Assembly (NCBI RefSeq): GCF_006965445.1
Contig: NZ_CP041356.1
Location: forward strand, 2,418,001 to 2,482,000
DNA from: Lactococcus protaetiae
GTDB taxonomy: Bacteria; Bacillota; Bacilli; Lactobacillales; Streptococcaceae
Direction: 5' to 3'
Length of the DNA stretch: 64,000 nt
Shown: one piece after another, positions 57,596 through 64,000 of the stretch
Numbering within the stretch: position 1 is the stretch's first letter
Layout: every line of letters starts with the position of its first letter
Notes under the pieces: model-generated
What the model saw: only the letters and a program-made list of their open reading frames with translations
Told to the model about the DNA's origin: nothing
Database searches by the model: none
Position numbers and translations under genes: made by a program

Positions 57596-58418
57596 GGTTT
57601 CCTACCTCCGCTCCGATTTTTCTCGTAGCTTCGAGCTTTTCTCCTTGACCATTTTGAGCTGTTTCTACCTGACTCCCTAAAAATGCAGTCATAGAAAGCG
57701 TAATCTCTTTAGCAAAATCTGTTGCTGTTTTTTCGCCACGATAGAGCTGATGATAAAGAACCCCATCTTTGATAAATAACACACGCTTCGCATGACTTGC
57801 AGCAAGGCTTGAGTGTGTTACCATGATGATGGTTTGACCACTATTATTGATTTCCTCAAAAAGATTAAGCAAGTCTTCAGAATTTTTAAAGTCAAGAGCG
57901 GCAGTTGGTTCATCAGCAAGCACTAAATCAGGCTGACTAATCAGCGCACGCGCTACAGCAACTCTTTGTTTTTGACCGCCAGAAAGCTCAAAAGGCTGCT
58001 TTTCAAGTAGAGGTTCAATATGTAGTTTCGGTGCAAGTTGTTCCAATCTTGACTTCATAAGTTTTACATTTGTTTTAGCCAATACGAGCGGAAGATAGAT
58101 ATTATCCCGCACACTGAGTGTATCTAAAAGATTAAAATCTTGGAATACAAATCCGAGATGGTCGCGGCGGAAAGCTGAGATTTCTTTATCATTGATTGCT
58201 GTAATATCTTCTCTATTTAACAGAACTTGACCAGATGTTGGTTTTTCAAGCGTTGATAAAATATTTAAAAGTGTCGTTTTTCCTGAACCTGACTCACCCA
58301 TAATGGCGATATATTCACCATTTTCTACTCCAAAATCAATATCAACAAGGGCTGTTGTTTCTTCTTTTGAGAAACGAGTTTTAAAAATCTTCTTCAGGTG
58401 TTTAACTTCAAGTAACAT
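57588..58418 (-). CDS. BceA-type ABC transporter ATPase
   Basis: ATPase of the same transporter, 276 residues. Walker A is GESGSGKTT, signature LSGGQKQR, Walker B LVLADEPTAALD. Residues after about 245 form an extra tail rich in Gln and Glu that is not needed for the fold. BceAB transporters act both as resistance pumps and as sensors for BceRS kinases; the BceRS-like pair in this window lies about 10 kb away, so a functional link is likely but not proven. Confidence 0.92.
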   Translation of the reverse strand: MLLEVKHLKKIFKTRFSKEETTALVDIDFGVENGEYIAIMGESGSGKTTLLNILSTLEKPTSGQVLLNREDITAINDKEISAFRRDHLGFVFQDFNLLDTLSVRDNIYLPLVLAKTNVKLMKSRLEQLAPKLHIEPLLEKQPFELSGGQKQRVAVARALISQPDLVLADEPTAALDFKNSEDLLNLFEEINNSGQTIIMVTHSSLAASHAKRVLFIKDGVLYHQLYRGEKTATDFAKEITLSMTAFLGSQVETAQNGQGEKLEATRKIGAEVGNHA

Positions 58419-58772
58419 TTTGACCTCCGATAGTTTGCTCTGTATAAGTTAGCAAACTTTACTATTTTTATACTATAACTAATTCACTGAAATCAACACT
58501 TCATGATGGAGAAACAATATCGTGACATACCAAACCACTAGCTATTTCACTTTACGACTTTGCACCATGTCTCAGCAAATTTAGTAGCTGTATGCTATCT
58601 TGCGCTGATTCGAGAAAGTAAGGATTTTCTTATCCACAGTACATCAAACGCAAGCGATAATTTACATGAATACAAACTTCAATTTCTAAAAGTTCTTTTT
58701 AGAAATTAAACAATATTAGCCATTTAAGGAGAATGAACTCCTGTGGTATAGAATTTAAAGTGGAACTAGTCT
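58419..58772. repeat. Region with a B-type end upstream of the ABC operon
   Basis: Repeat-derived DNA. The clear part is a B element at about 58686-58772: TTTCTAAAAGTTCTTTTTAGAAA hairpin (split TTTCTAAAA, TTTTTAGAAA), AACAATATTAGCC, and end AAAGTGGAACTAGTCTA. The part before it has no recognisable feature and presumably holds the ABC promoter. Confidence 0.5.
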
Positions 58773-58773
58773 A

Positions 58774-58930
58774 TTATTCTTTAACTGTTTTAATTATTTT
58801 TGGTTCTTGTTCGATTTTTGCAAGCCTGTCCTTCAGAGCATGCATACTATAAACAAGACAACCTCCCATGAGCGAAACAAGGACAATCGTGATACCCATT
58901 AATGCGATATTTAACTGTAAAAATGTCATA
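58774..58930 (-). pseudogene. Small membrane peptide gene with an apparent one-base insertion
   Basis: AGGAGG stands 12 bp before an ATG at 58930. Reading on gives MTF, then a run of six T after which the frame ends early. With five T the frame encodes about 51 residues: LQLNIALMGITIVLVSLMGG membrane helix and a charged tail (KDRLAKIEQEPKIIKTVKE). The good hydrophobic/charged pattern and the ribosome site suggest a real small protein. An error in the T-run or a true mutation remain possible. Confidence 0.5.
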
Positions 58931-59052
58931 ACTGATGAAACCTCCTGTTTCTTTATATGTAGATTAAAACCATAAATATTGGTATCTTATGTTCTTTACA
59001 AACTATTAATCTTTTTATCAGTTGATTATTTCGTTTGTAGCAAGAACTGTTA

Positions 59053-59406
59053 TTATTTTTGAATTTCCTTTAATGCTGGTGATGGAATTTTTGCCTTTTG
59101 GACTTCTTCCCAATTTGTGACCCCTTTGGCTTTATTATATGTCAATTTTAAATAAGCTTCGTGACGCAAGTTATGTTCTGCATTAAAATCAAGTTGTTTC
59201 ATTTTACCGTTTTTATCATATGCTTTTTCTTTATATTCATAGTGATAATAAGTTTTACCTGTATCGTCTTGTTCTTTTACCTTTTTTCCATCTTGTGTAA
59301 CTTGAATATAATAAGATGTTCCTCCGTAACTTATCTTGTACCAAGCGTATCCTGAGCCTGCAATAATAACAATTAATGCGATTAGCCCAAATAATATTTT
59401 TTTCAT
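59053..59406 (-). CDS. YxeA-family secreted protein (DUF1093)
   Basis: Small protein of 117 residues with an N-terminal membrane or signal segment (ILFGLIALIVIIAGSGYAWY) and a YxeA domain: YYIQVTQDGKKV, KTYYHYEYKEKAYDKNGKMKQLDFNA and LRHEAYLKLTYNKAKGVTNWEEV. YxeA proteins are often encoded near BceAB-type transporters in Firmicutes and may belong to the envelope stress response. That fits its position just upstream of the ABC genes. Function unknown. Confidence 0.85.
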   Translation of the reverse strand: MKKILFGLIALIVIIAGSGYAWYKISYGGTSYYIQVTQDGKKVKEQDDTGKTYYHYEYKEKAYDKNGKMKQLDFNAEHNLRHEAYLKLTYNKAKGVTNWEEVQKAKIPSPALKEIQK

Positions 59407-59517
59407 TCTTCTAAATCCCCTTTAATCCTTTTCTTTGAAAAGTTTTTGATTTGATAAATTAATTTTAACAAGAAAGACAGAGATTAAAACTTACAAATTT
59501 GTAAGCTTATATTTTTT

Positions 59518-59916
59518 AACTTAGCACGTACGTACCGTAGCGAGAATCGACAGCGCAGCAAAGCGAGATAGACTTCAGGAACAAGACCACTTCGCCTTGC
59601 GACTTTAGTCGATTGCGATTTGAACTTGCCACTTTAGCGGCTTAGTGAAATCGACAGCGCAGCAAAGCGAGACAGACTTCAGGGACAAGACCACTTCGCC
59701 TTGCGACTTTAGTCGATTGCGATTTGAACTTGCCACTTTAGTGGCTTAGTGAAATCGACAGCGCAGCGAAGCGGAGGTGTGACCTCATATCTTTGATGTT
59801 AAGCAGACTGTTACAGCTTTAGCTGCGTACAGGTCGCTTAGTTGTTACACCTAGAGGTTGTGCCCTAACATCACTGGGGGAGAAAGAATCACCACCAATG
59901 AAGCAATCACTTCAAG
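59518..59916. repeat. A-type repeat with a tandem duplication
   Basis: Left end TTAACTTAGCACGTACGTACC, right end AATGAAGCAATCACTTCAAG. Inside, a 104-bp unit is repeated head to tail: TCGACAGCGCAG at 59547, 59651 and 59755, and GACTTCAGG at 59571 and 59675. Confidence 0.75.
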
Positions 59917-59923
59917 ATAAAAA

Positions 59924-59946
59924 AATAGACTCGCAAGTCTATTTTG
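59924..59946 (-). terminator. Terminator of the aroC operon
   Basis: AATAGACTTGCGAGTCTATTTTTTT on the minus strand (stem ATAGACT / AGTCTAT, loop TGCG). Overlaps the stop of the 78-residue gene. Confidence 0.8.
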
Positions 59947-60175
59947 GAATGTGAATATCTAGTAGGACAACTTCCTGTCCTTCTGGTCTTGAATGATAAG
60001 GATTATAGAAAATTGCTGACATTTCCACATAATCTGGGTGAATCTCTTTTGGAGCGCCCATGATGATGTTGTCTTCAAAATCACGAGTGAAACTATCAAT
60101 AAAAGAATTACACTGTCCCATATCGTCAAAAACTAACATTTCATGCTTGTTTACTGTGACTTCTACGTGTTTCAT
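59939..60175 (-). CDS. Uncharacterised 78-residue protein after aroC
   Basis: Soluble acidic protein I cannot assign. Visible pattern: EVTVNKHEMLVFDDMGQCNSFIDSFTRDF then a segment IHPDYVEMSAIFYNPYHSRPEGQEVVLLDIHIPK of alternating hydrophobic residues, so a small alpha-beta fold is likely. It starts 2 bases after the aroC stop and ends in the operon terminator, so it is co-expressed with aroC. Confidence 0.8.
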   Translation of the reverse strand: MKHVEVTVNKHEMLVFDDMGQCNSFIDSFTRDFEDNIIMGAPKEIHPDYVEMSAIFYNPYHSRPEGQEVVLLDIHIPK

Positions 60176-60177
60176 GC

Positions 60178-61350
60178 TTAAAACTCCTTTATACGAGTAC
60201 GGTATGTCTCTACTGCTTTTCTTAACTCTGGAAAATTATCGCTACTAAATTTCTCGCAGATTTCTTGTGCAAGTACTGTTGCTACAACATTTTCCATGAC
60301 GACCCCTGCCGCTGGAAGTGCCGTAGGGTCTGAGCGTTCGACACTTGCTTTATAAGGTTTGTGACTCTCGGTATCAACAGACATCAATGGCTTATAGAGT
60401 GTCGGAATGGGTTTCATCACACCACGTACAATAATTTGTTCTCCGTTCGTCATCCCGCCTTCGAAACCGCCAAGATGATTGGTCTTTCTTGTATATCCAA
60501 ATTCTTCGTTCCAAAGAATTTCATCCATGACTTGACTACCAGGAAGACCACCAGCTTCAAATCCGATACCAAATTCTACACCTTTAAAAGCATTGATTGA
60601 TACTACACTAGATGCGATTTTTGCGTCTAGCTTGCGATCGTACTGCACATAGCTACCAAGTCCTGCGGGTAAACCTTCAGCGCGGACTTCAATAACTCCA
60701 CCAATCGTATCTCCTGCTTTTTTTATTGTGTCAATATAAGAACGAATTTCATCTGCTTTATCAGTACTGACAACAGATAAATCATTCTGACGTGCCGTTT
60801 GTTGAATTTTTGCTACTGACAGAGGTTCTGTCAGCGATGATGAAAGGTCAAAAGCTCCAAACTTTACAACATGATTAGCAATTTCAATCCCAAGTTCATG
60901 GAGTAATTTTTTTGCAACAGCACCCACTGCGACACGCATGGTTGTTTCTCTAGCTGATGAACGTTCTAATACATTACGCAAATCTTCAAAATCATATTTC
61001 ATCCCACCAACAAGGTCTGCGTGTCCTGGTCGCGGCTTTGTGAGTCGGCGTTGCGACTTCACTTTATCTTCAACATCGTGACTTGCCATGATTTGTTCCC
61101 AGTTTTTAAAATCACGGTTGGTTACATTAAGTGTGATTGGACTACCAATTGTTTTACCATGACGAACACCACTCGTTATTTCGACTTGATCAGACTCAAT
61201 TTTCATTCGTCCACCACGTCCATAGCCACCTTGGCGTCTCTTAAGTTCAATGTTAATATCTGAATCTAAGAGAGGTAGTCCTGCTGGAACCCCCTCTATA
61301 ATAGCGGTCAAACGTGGACCGTGACTTTCTCCTGCTGTAAAATATCTCAT
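60178..61350 (-). CDS. aroC: Chorismate synthase
   Basis: Last step of the shikimate pathway: converts EPSP to chorismate with reduced FMN, 390 residues. Signatures: [18 protein letters not shown] at the N-terminus, [12 protein letters not shown] near 35-45, [17 protein letters not shown] near 133-150, and [19 protein letters not shown] near 340. The ATG overlaps the stop of the upstream NUDIX gene as ATGA. CTGTCAG words occur within codons 175-205. It is physically separate from the tyrA-aroA-aroK-pheA block. Confidence 0.97.
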   Translation of the reverse strand: MRYFTAGESHGPRLTAIIEGVPAGLPLLDSDINIELKRRQGGYGRGGRMKIESDQVEITSGVRHGKTIGSPITLNVTNRDFKNWEQIMASHDVEDKVKSQRRLTKPRPGHADLVGGMKYDFEDLRNVLERSSARETTMRVAVGAVAKKLLHELGIEIANHVVKFGAFDLSSSLTEPLSVAKIQQTARQNDLSVVSTDKADEIRSYIDTIKKAGDTIGGVIEVRAEGLPAGLGSYVQYDRKLDAKIASSVVSINAFKGVEFGIGFEAGGLPGSQVMDEILWNEEFGYTRKTNHLGGFEGGMTNGEQIIVRGVMKPIPTLYKPLMSVDTESHKPYKASVERSDPTALPAAGVVMENVVATVLAQEICEKFSSDNFPELRKAVETYRTRIKEF

Positions 61351-61811
61351 AATTCCTCCAATTTTATATAATCTTCAACTGCTCTTTGCATTTTTGGATT
61401 GAATAGTGGTAAATCAAACTTTGTCAAATCTATCCACTCTAAACTCTGAGTTTCATCATCATGATATGTTAAATCTACCACACTTTTTTTAACTTCACAA
61501 CGATAACAAATATCCGTTGGTTGAACTTTATCTCCATTTGGATAGACAAACTCACCCCAGTTGTATGTACCAAATTGCTGAATTATCTCAAAATCGTGGA
61601 GCCCTGTTTCCTCAAAAACTTCACGGTAAAGCGCTTCTTCAAAAGTTTCGTCCAATTCAAGACAGCCTCCGGGTAAATCCCAAAGTCCAGAATCCATACG
61701 CTTTTGAAGCAAAACTTCACCAAATTCATTTCGTAAAAAAGCAACAACAGCGACTGTCAAAATTTTGTCATGCCCCACTTTACTACGGAGCCATCTGATA
61801 TAATCTGCCAT
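61347..61811 (-). CDS. NUDIX hydrolase, copy 1
   Basis: Pyrophosphohydrolase of 154 residues. The NUDIX box is [24 protein letters not shown]-type at about residues 44-66 (core REVFEETG, E-rich). It has [33 protein letters not shown] in front. Similar to the gene at 63067-63537; both start MADYI.W.RSKV.H. Substrate unknown. I use the ATG at 61811 after GGAAGGAAAA. Overlaps aroC. Confidence 0.9.
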   Translation of the reverse strand: MADYIRWLRSKVGHDKILTVAVVAFLRNEFGEVLLQKRMDSGLWDLPGGCLELDETFEEALYREVFEETGLHDFEIIQQFGTYNWGEFVYPNGDKVQPTDICYRCEVKKSVVDLTYHDDETQSLEWIDLTKFDLPLFNPKMQRAVEDYIKLEEL

Positions 61812-62407
61812 TATTTTCCTTCCCAAAATCCAATAATATCCATCAGTTTTTCGATTTTTTGAGATTTTTCCGCTTTGATAAAATTAATAGACTGAATGCC
61901 GCTGTTATGTGCAACTTCGATATCAAGCTGACGGTCACCAATATAATATGTTTTAGATTTATCAAGCTTGTACTTTTCCAACAAATAATCCACACCCACT
62001 GGATTTGGTTTTCTTGGAAAACCATATTCACTTGTGATTACTTCTGTAAAATAGTCCGAAATGCTCAGCTGTTCAAGCAATTGATGAGCATTTTTACCTT
62101 TATGTGTATAGATAAAATTTTCAATCTCTTGAGATTTCGTCCAATCTAGTATCGCTTTTGCGCCCTCCATCAGCTTTATCTCATCATTTCTTGCTGTCGT
62201 TTTTTTGGTAAAACTTGACTTTATCAAGTCAAAATCAACAGGTTGCGTTTTTAATAGCTCATTGACCGAATACTTTTTAATGAACTGATAAACTTGCGTA
62301 CGTTCAAAGGGTAAATTAAAATTTGAAAAAGTTTCTGACAAAGCAGTCAAAAACACATCATAGCTGTCAATCAAGGTCCCATCCAAGTCCCAAATAAATG
62401 CTGCCAT
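61811..62407 (-). CDS. HAD hydrolase, phosphoglycolate-phosphatase-like
   Basis: HAD subfamily IA phosphatase, 198 residues. Motif I is IWDLDGTLIDSYD, motif II YTHKGK, motif III KP in FPRKPNP, motif IV YIGDRQLDIEVAHNSG near 165. Could act on phosphoglycolate, nucleotides or sugar phosphates. The ATG at 62407 has GGAG seven bases upstream and follows the DUF1054 stop by one base. Its own end touches the NUDIX start. Confidence 0.88.
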   Translation of the reverse strand: MAAFIWDLDGTLIDSYDVFLTALSETFSNFNLPFERTQVYQFIKKYSVNELLKTQPVDFDLIKSSFTKKTTARNDEIKLMEGAKAILDWTKSQEIENFIYTHKGKNAHQLLEQLSISDYFTEVITSEYGFPRKPNPVGVDYLLEKYKLDKSKTYYIGDRQLDIEVAHNSGIQSINFIKAEKSQKIEKLMDIIGFWEGK

Positions 62408-62408
62408 T

Positions 62409-63077
62409 TCATTTCTCCATGAGTTGCTCATAAATTGGAAGCAAGCTTCTTATCGTCTCTAACATCTCCGTCAAAATATTCTCATCATGCTTTCCATCAA
62501 ATTTCTCAGCTGACCAAACACGTCCAATCTCAAATTCCGATTTTTTCACTGCTGACAGGCGGTTTATAGTTTCTGTCAGCACTGACAAATCATAAAATTC
62601 AGCTTTCGTATGGTCTTTTGAAATGACAAAATCTAATGGCAACTTTTCTAGCTCTGTCAAATTTGACAAAAGTCTGTCAGCATAATCTTTTTGAGCCTTT
62701 GGTTGGTCGATGATTGACAAATAGACAAAGACATAATCCTTCCAAATCCCTAGTTGAAAATGAGGTTCCATCTTATAACCTCGCGGTTTTGTAGAAATAG
62801 CTGCCCAAGTACTTTCTGGCGCATTTGTCGTTCTCCTGAGATGTTTTGCGATATGCAAATAAAATTGATGCTCTGACAGATTTTCTGTCATTTTCGCACC
62901 TTTGGTGCTCGATTGTCCACTCTCGCTAAGCGACTGAAGCCGCAAGTCGAGTCGCAGTACTGACAGAAATTTTTCACCAATTTCCAAGAAATCAGGTTGA
63001 ATCTTTTCACGAATTTTACTCATTCTGGCCTCTAAACCAACGATATCAAATACTTCAAAAGATTGCTCAGTAAACAT
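62409..63077 (-). CDS. DUF1054 (UPF0637, YktB-like) protein with in-frame repeat insertion
   Basis: Soluble protein of 222 residues. The family pattern is [56 protein letters not shown] and the C-terminal [24 protein letters not shown]. Residues about 38-66 are extra compared with Bacillus YktB: they are rich in Leu, Arg, Ser and are encoded by CTGTCA ... TACTGACAG around a piece of repeat (CGCTAAGCGACTGAAGCCG). The insert stays in frame. Function unknown. Start at 63077 after AGGAGGAAGG; overlaps the NUDIX gene. Confidence 0.85.
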   Translation of the reverse strand: MFTEQSFEVFDIVGLEARMSKIREKIQPDFLEIGEKFLSVLRLDLRLQSLSESGQSSTKGAKMTENLSEHQFYLHIAKHLRRTTNAPESTWAAISTKPRGYKMEPHFQLGIWKDYVFVYLSIIDQPKAQKDYADRLLSNLTELEKLPLDFVISKDHTKAEFYDLSVLTETINRLSAVKKSEFEIGRVWSAEKFDGKHDENILTEMLETIRSLLPIYEQLMEK

Positions 63078-63537
63078 ATCCTTCCTCCTGTGCCAAATAA
63101 TCACGAATCACTTGCTTATGGCCTGAAATAAAAAGTGGTAGAGAAAGCGTCTTTAAATCCACCCAGCGTAATTCTAAAGTTTCTTCATCTATGTAAGAAA
63201 CATCCAAAGGCGCTGTCAACTCACAAATATATACAATGTCAATAGACTGAACCTTATCACCATTGGGATAAAGCACATCTTTCCAAGTATAAACGCCTAA
63301 TTGACGCACAATTTTTACAGCAGTAGTCCCAGTTTCTTCAAAAATTTCGCGACGAAGTGCCGTTTCAAAATCTTCACCTAGCTCCATGCAACCTCCGACA
63401 AAACTCCAAAGATGATTATCGCCACGTCTTTGCATTAAGATTTTTCCTTCAGAGTTCCTGATTAAAGCCACACAATAATTTAAGAAAATCTGCTCATGAG
63501 CTACTTTTGAGCGAATCCATTTAATATAATCAGCCAA
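63067..63537 (-). CDS. NUDIX hydrolase, copy 2
   Basis: 156-residue paralogue of the gene at 61347-61811. The NUDIX box [23 protein letters not shown] is at about 47-69 (core REIFEETG), preceded by [16 protein letters not shown]. The two copies lie around DUF1054 and HAD genes in one overlapping run, suggesting duplication and insertion. Substrate unknown. Start at 63537; upstream lies repeat DNA. Confidence 0.9.
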   Translation of the reverse strand: MADYIKWIRSKVAHEQIFLNYCVALIRNSEGKILMQRRGDNHLWSFVGGCMELGEDFETALRREIFEETGTTAVKIVRQLGVYTWKDVLYPNGDKVQSIDIVYICELTAPLDVSYIDEETLELRWVDLKTLSLPLFISGHKQVIRDYLAQEEGYVY

Positions 63538-63612
63538 ATTTTACCTTCTTCAATCGAGTTCGATGCGCTTAAAATTATGAAAATTAGAACGAGTGCCCCT
63601 CACATCTTAACT

Positions 63613-63757
63613 AACTAATACTGTTTAATTTCTAAATGGAACATTTAGAAATTAAAGTTTGCGTTCCACGCAAATCACTTCTTGCGCAAGCGCAAGGCGG
63701 TATATTTGCAGTTCAACTACCAAATCTGCTACGCAGATTTAGAGATGAACTAGTATG
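63613..63757. repeat. B-type repeat near the right edge
   Basis: Left end CTAATACTGTTTAATTTCT with hairpin TTTCTAAATGG ... CATTTAGAAA; right end GATTTAGAGATGAACTAGTAT. Short version of about 145 bp. Confidence 0.75.
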
Positions 63758-63765
63758 ATTCCGTC

Positions 63766-63958
63766 CTCCTTGAAAGCTATGAAAAAAGATAAAATGTCCA
63801 ATGGACTGTATCCATCTCCACATTTCCCCATCTTCGTAGTGTAACTACTCGCTGTCCGTTCGCTTAACTGCTAAAGCAGTAAGAGCAAAAGACAAAGCCC
63901 AAAGAGCCAAGTGGCATTTTTCAACCTTTCAGAGCAGTCGAACTCACATCTTATTATA
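63766..63958. repeat. C-type repeat at the right edge
   Basis: Begins CTCCTTGAAAGCTATGAAAAAAG and ends TTTCAGAGCAGTCGAACTCACATCTTATT. Inner modules GCTTAACTGCTAAAGCAG and CAAAGCCCAAAGAGCC are shared with A elements. The rest of the window holds no gene. Confidence 0.6.
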
Positions 63959-64000
63959 AAAACTTAATAAATACAACACCAAGTAGCATCACAAGTACAC

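Overview
The window is low-GC Firmicute DNA. Gene content and order point to Lactococcus or a very close relative: a tyrA-aroA-aroK-pheA block, a seven-gene pst-phoU locus with two PstS and two PstB genes, the neighbourhood coiA-pepF-O-methyltransferase-prsA-alaS, ManO/DUF956 beside serS, and a purine permease promoter with a PurBox where lactococcal PurR uses it. I cannot name the species. Nearly all genes are ordinary chromosomal genes; no phage, plasmid, transposase, rRNA, tRNA or CRISPR array was seen.

Layout. 0.3-4.6 kb (+): DUF956/ManO, T-box-controlled serS, an S66 LD-carboxypeptidase. 5.0-13.1 kb (-): pstS1, pstS2, pstC, pstA, pstB1, pstB2, phoU, headed by a four-repeat Pho box. 13.5-15.8 kb: smpB, HxlR regulator, nitroreductase. 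15.8-27.5 kb (-): alaS (T-box; frameshifted), prsA-like foldase, O-methyltransferase, ANT(6)-type nucleotidyltransferase, pepF, a Cof phosphatase, coiA, a DUF218 membrane protein. 27.7-29.6 kb (-): NCS2 purine permease with PurBox promoter. 29.7-35.1 kb (+): a frameshifted Cof phosphatase and lutABC flanked by two DoxX paralogues. 35.1-36.6 kb (-): BI-1-like and HD proteins. 37.8 kb (+): rpsT. 38.4-48.7 kb (-): recD2, a phosphoglycerate-mutase-like phosphatase, pheA, aroK, a disrupted GNAT gene, aroA, a second GNAT, tyrA and a BceRS-type two-component system. 49-58.4 kb (-): VanZ-RDD protein, MurNAc-type PTS EIIBCA, murQ, an RpiR regulator and a BceAB-type ABC transporter. 58.7-63.5 kb (-): small proteins, then a tightly overlapping run NUDIX, DUF1054, HAD, NUDIX, aroC, 78-residue protein.

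The most unusual layer is repetitive. (i) Long modular elements (called A, B and C here) fill most gaps between genes. A elements run from an 'AAGCAAGTGCGTGCT' end to a 'GAAGTAATCACTTCA' or 'GTCTTGACTTCATT' end and often start exactly at stop codons. One has split a GNAT gene, and others lie inside the pst operon or between a gene and its terminator. (ii) A short word, CTGTCAG(T), occurs dozens of times as an inverted pair. The 18-bp form (GTATAC centre) is in intergenic terminators and the 16-bp form (GTAC centre) is inside genes, where it encodes LSVLT or VSTD. This recalls DNA-uptake sequences of Gram-negative bacteria.

A third observation concerns phosphate uptake. The first 29 nt of the pstS2 coding sequence are repeated exactly, inverted, 317 bp upstream. 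A read-through RNA from pstS1 would therefore carry a perfect antisense of the pstS2 start region.

Three apparent single-base homopolymer indels (alaS, a Cof phosphatase, a 51-residue membrane peptide) look like sequence errors, at least in the essential alaS.
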